A stretch of 64,000 bases of DNA. Origin: DATFVA01 sp963743325. Its GTDB lineage: Bacteria > Bacteroidota > Ignavibacteria > Ignavibacteriales > Ignavibacteriaceae. A program made the position numbers and the translations under genes. Location: NCBI GenBank assembly GCA_963743325.1, contig CAVUOZ010000005.1:744001-808000 (forward strand), read 5' to 3'. The notes beneath the pieces were generated by a model. The model had not been told where the DNA came from and ran no database searches. It saw nothing but the letters and a program-made list of their open reading frames with translations. The number at the start of each line of letters is the position of its first letter. Position 1 is the stretch's first letter. Below are positions 62,492-64,000 of the stretch, piece after piece.

Positions 62492-62689
62492 GGTTCTCTA
62501 CAGGATTTATCCTGTAGACACAATAAGGACGAAATCTTCGCCTAACCGTTTTAACGGTTTTTAATATCAGGCCAATACTTTAATTCTTTATGAATCTTTG
62601 AATTAATCCCAAGAAAGTAAACCGTTAAAAACGGTTGAAAGAGTTGTGGGCTTTTAGATTGTTCAATCGGATAAATCCGATTGAGAACC
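62492..62689. repeat. Nested palindromic module, copy 2
   Basis: This repeats copy 1 in the same orientation: GGTTCTCTACAGGATTTATC at 62492 on, AACCGTTTTAACGGTT (from 62544), AAACCGTTAAAAACGGTT, and ATCGGATAAATCCGATTGAG to GAGAACC at 62683-62689. The stretch TTAATATCAGGCCAATACTT is identical in both. The two copies stand 32 bases apart. Confidence 0.7.
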
Positions 62690-62788
62690 GTTTTGATGGT
62701 TTAATATTGCCGCAAGCATAATCCGCCTGCTCATTTAATCTTTAAGAATATCATCAAAAAATTATTTAAATATAACTATGAGCTTTAC

Positions 62789-62817
62789 TTGACTTAATTG
62801 GTTAAATAAACTAAATT
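62789..62817 (+). promoter_or_regulatory. Candidate promoter of lacI
   Basis: TTGACT (62789-62794) and TAAATT (62812-62817) are spaced by 17 bases, close to a sigma-70 -35/-10 pair. The -10 abuts the operator palindrome, so repressor binding would block it. Confidence 0.45.
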
Positions 62818-62837
62818 CTGGTTAAACGTTTAACCAG
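62818..62837 (+). promoter_or_regulatory. LacI-type operator (perfect 20-bp palindrome)
   Basis: CTGGTTAAACGTTTAACCAG is a perfect 20-bp palindrome with the central CG typical for LacI/GalR-family operators. It sits three bases before the lacI ATG and right after the likely -10, which suggests autoregulation. Confidence 0.8.
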
Positions 62838-62840
62838 CTA

Positions 62841-63866
62841 ATGAAACCAACGATAAAAGACATTGCGAAAAAAGCAGATGTTTCGATTGCAACGGTTTCT
62901 TATGTAATAAACGGAACAAAGTCTATCTCCCCAGAGACAAGAAAACGGGTTCTGAAAATAATTAAATCTCTTGATTACCATCCTTCAAAGTCAGCCAGAA
63001 ACCTGGTAACCGGGAATACAGGCAATATTGGTTTTATCCTGACTGATGATCATTTCCTTAGGACTGAACCTTTCTATACAAAAATATTTTTAGGGACAGA
63101 ATTTGAAGCACGGGGTGAAGGATATTATATCCTGCTTACATCCATTAAATCTGATTTTGATAAAAAAGATGTTTTACCCCGGTTTGTCTTGAATAATAGT
63201 GTTGACGGGATAATTATTGCCGGGAAAATTCCCCATAATCTTATAGACAAGTTATCCTTGTACAGGATCCCTACGGTCTTTGTTGATTACATTCCGCCGA
63301 CTAACGGTTACCCCCTTGTACTTATAGATAATATTCAGGGGGGCTTAATGGCTGTTAACCATCTGATAAACCTGGGACATAAAATTATTGCCTTTATTTC
63401 CAGCGATATCGAACATCCGAGTTTTTCTGACAGATTAAATGGTTACAGGCAGGCTTTGGAGAATGCGAAAATTCCGGTACGAAGTAATCTAATTTATACT
63501 AATTCCAGTTATGAGGGTAGACAAGCTGGTTTTGATCTGGCAAAAAAATTATTTAGCCATAATAAAGAGGTAACGGCTATATTTGCAGGTAATGACGCTA
63601 TGGCTATCGGTGCAATACATTATTTGAAAACAAAAGGATTTAAAGTTCCTGAAGATGTTTCGGTTATCGGTTTTGACGGTATCGAAGCGGATCTCATGCT
63701 GGATCCATCATTATCTACAATTAGTGTTCCCAAAATCGAACTGGGTGTTGAAGCACTAAAGCTGCTGGTGAATACTTTAAAGAATAAGAAGTCATTGCCG
63801 AAAAAGATAGTCGTGCCTGTCGAATTAATTATTAGAGAATCAACTTCAGTCTGTAAACCAAAATGA
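62841..63866 (+). CDS. LacI/GalR-family transcriptional regulator
   Basis: A 341-residue regulator. The N-terminal helix-turn-helix reads TIKDIAKKADVSIATVSYVI and the hinge helix lies around SKSARNLVTG. A periplasmic-binding-protein-like sugar domain follows (GNIGFILTDDHF, NDAMAIGAIHYLKTKGFKVP, SVIGFDGIE). It should repress sugar-use genes until its ligand binds. A perfect operator palindrome lies just before its start. Its last codons nearly touch the start of a zinc alcohol dehydrogenase gene, so it likely controls that gene, for example in polyol or sugar-alcohol use; the ligand is not known. Confidence 0.92.
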   Translation: MKPTIKDIAKKADVSIATVSYVINGTKSISPETRKRVLKIIKSLDYHPSKSARNLVTGNTGNIGFILTDDHFLRTEPFYTKIFLGTEFEARGEGYYILLTSIKSDFDKKDVLPRFVLNNSVDGIIIAGKIPHNLIDKLSLYRIPTVFVDYIPPTNGYPLVLIDNIQGGLMAVNHLINLGHKIIAFISSDIEHPSFSDRLNGYRQALENAKIPVRSNLIYTNSSYEGRQAGFDLAKKLFSHNKEVTAIFAGNDAMAIGAIHYLKTKGFKVPEDVSVIGFDGIEADLMLDPSLSTISVPKIELGVEALKLLVNTLKNKKSLPKKIVVPVELIIRESTSVCKPK

Positions 63867-63872
63867 AAAACT

Positions 63873-64000
63873 ATGCTGGCTGCATTATTTAACGGGAATA
63901 AAAATATCACTCTGTGTGATTATTCTCTTAAACCACTCGAAAAAAATGAGCTGCTGATTAAAGTGGCTTTCTGCGGTGTTTGCGGTACCGACCGGCATAT
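63873..64000 (+). CDS. Zinc-dependent alcohol dehydrogenase (MDR), 5' part only
   Basis: The frame from the ATG at 63873 gives MLAALFNGNKNITLCDYSLK and then KVAFCGVCGTDRHI at the window end. CGVCGTD with its first cysteine as zinc ligand is the hallmark of the GroES-like N-terminal domain of zinc alcohol/sorbitol dehydrogenases. The start is 6 bases after the lacI stop. The 3' part is beyond the window. It probably forms an operon with lacI for sugar alcohol oxidation. Confidence 0.85.
   Translation, partial: MLAALFNGNKNITLCDYSLKPLEKNELLIKVAFCGVCGTDRH

Larger units (their letters stand above)
62129..62840. other. 712-bp intergenic region filled by two palindromic modules
   Basis: The region between the propeller gene and lacI has two related nested palindromic modules (62233-62459 and 62492-62689, listed separately) and then the promoter and operator of lacI. 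No frame is coding. The bases 62129-62232 and 62690-62780 show nothing clear. Confidence 0.75.

Noticed and set aside
62233..62689. Possible CRISPR array
   Set aside because: There are only two long copies, with internal palindromes, not short repeats with unique spacers, and no cas genes.

Overview
The window reads as an AT-rich chromosomal segment of a Bacteroidota/Ignavibacteriota-type bacterium. Signs of this are a type IX secretion sorting domain with the YQNYPNPFNP signature (50396-51835), a bacillithiol-type BshB1 deacetylase, an AraC-type copper regulator with an N-terminal HMA-like domain, a TAnnTTTG-like promoter box, many exported beta-barrel proteins and lipoproteins, and frequent TTG starts. 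This assignment is an inference from gene families; no rRNA or ribosomal protein gene is present to fix it.

Layout. 0.3-5.9 kb: bshB1, then a minus-strand copper block (33-aa membrane peptide, HMA-AraC regulator, CopZ, CopA) and a short RecQ. 6.6-16.7 kb: a seven-gene minus-strand tricarboxylate block (isocitrate/isopropylmalate-type dehydrogenase, CstA transporter, HD-domain protein, homoaconitase-like enzyme, MmgE/PrpD, CitD-CitE fusion, CitF). 17.4-21.8 kb: a 1144-residue hybrid histidine kinase followed 7 bases later by a DNA adenine methyltransferase, then the SRP RNA. 21.9-34.3 kb: small mixed genes (SixA operon, DinB, TMEM175-like, SGNH hydrolase, ChrA, several methyltransferases, a channel-like protein), with a decayed VIT-family transporter and a Y1-transposase remnant. 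34.5-37.5 kb: uvrC and corA on the minus strand. 37.5-38.9 kb: 1.4 kb of AT-rich DNA without intact genes, with three DnaA-box-like sites, between divergent genes. 38.9-42.5 kb: lepB and two M16 peptidase genes, the second apparently frameshifted. 42.5-50.0 kb: a YibQ-like membrane protein, a crotonase, a frameshifted beta-barrel gene, a PLP decarboxylase and a two-component operon with three small unknown proteins. 50.1-50.4 kb: two tandem candidate small RNAs with intrinsic terminators. 50.4-58.3 kb: exported hydrolases, an FKBP lipoprotein, fructosamine kinase, LMW phosphatase, ferredoxin and YjbQ. 58.9-64.0 kb: a large BNR/sortilin-like propeller protein, two tandem palindromic modules, and a LacI regulator followed by the start of a zinc alcohol dehydrogenase cut by the window end.

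The most notable parts are these. (1) The tricarboxylate block has the parts to isomerise, oxidise and cleave a citrate-like acid, but lacks citC/citG/citX and prpB/prpC, and its true substrate is open. (2) The noncoding DNA is unusually structured: an 11-bp tandem repeat family occurs at four intergenic loci, two of them inside copies of a ~240-bp dispersed element; there are hairpin elements; two ~200-bp palindromic modules lie side by side; and two tandem pseudoknot-capable RNA candidates are present. (3) The AT-rich DnaA-box region is a candidate origin. Three genes show disruptions (VIT family, second M16, a beta-barrel); at least two of these look like single-base insertions and could be assembly errors.
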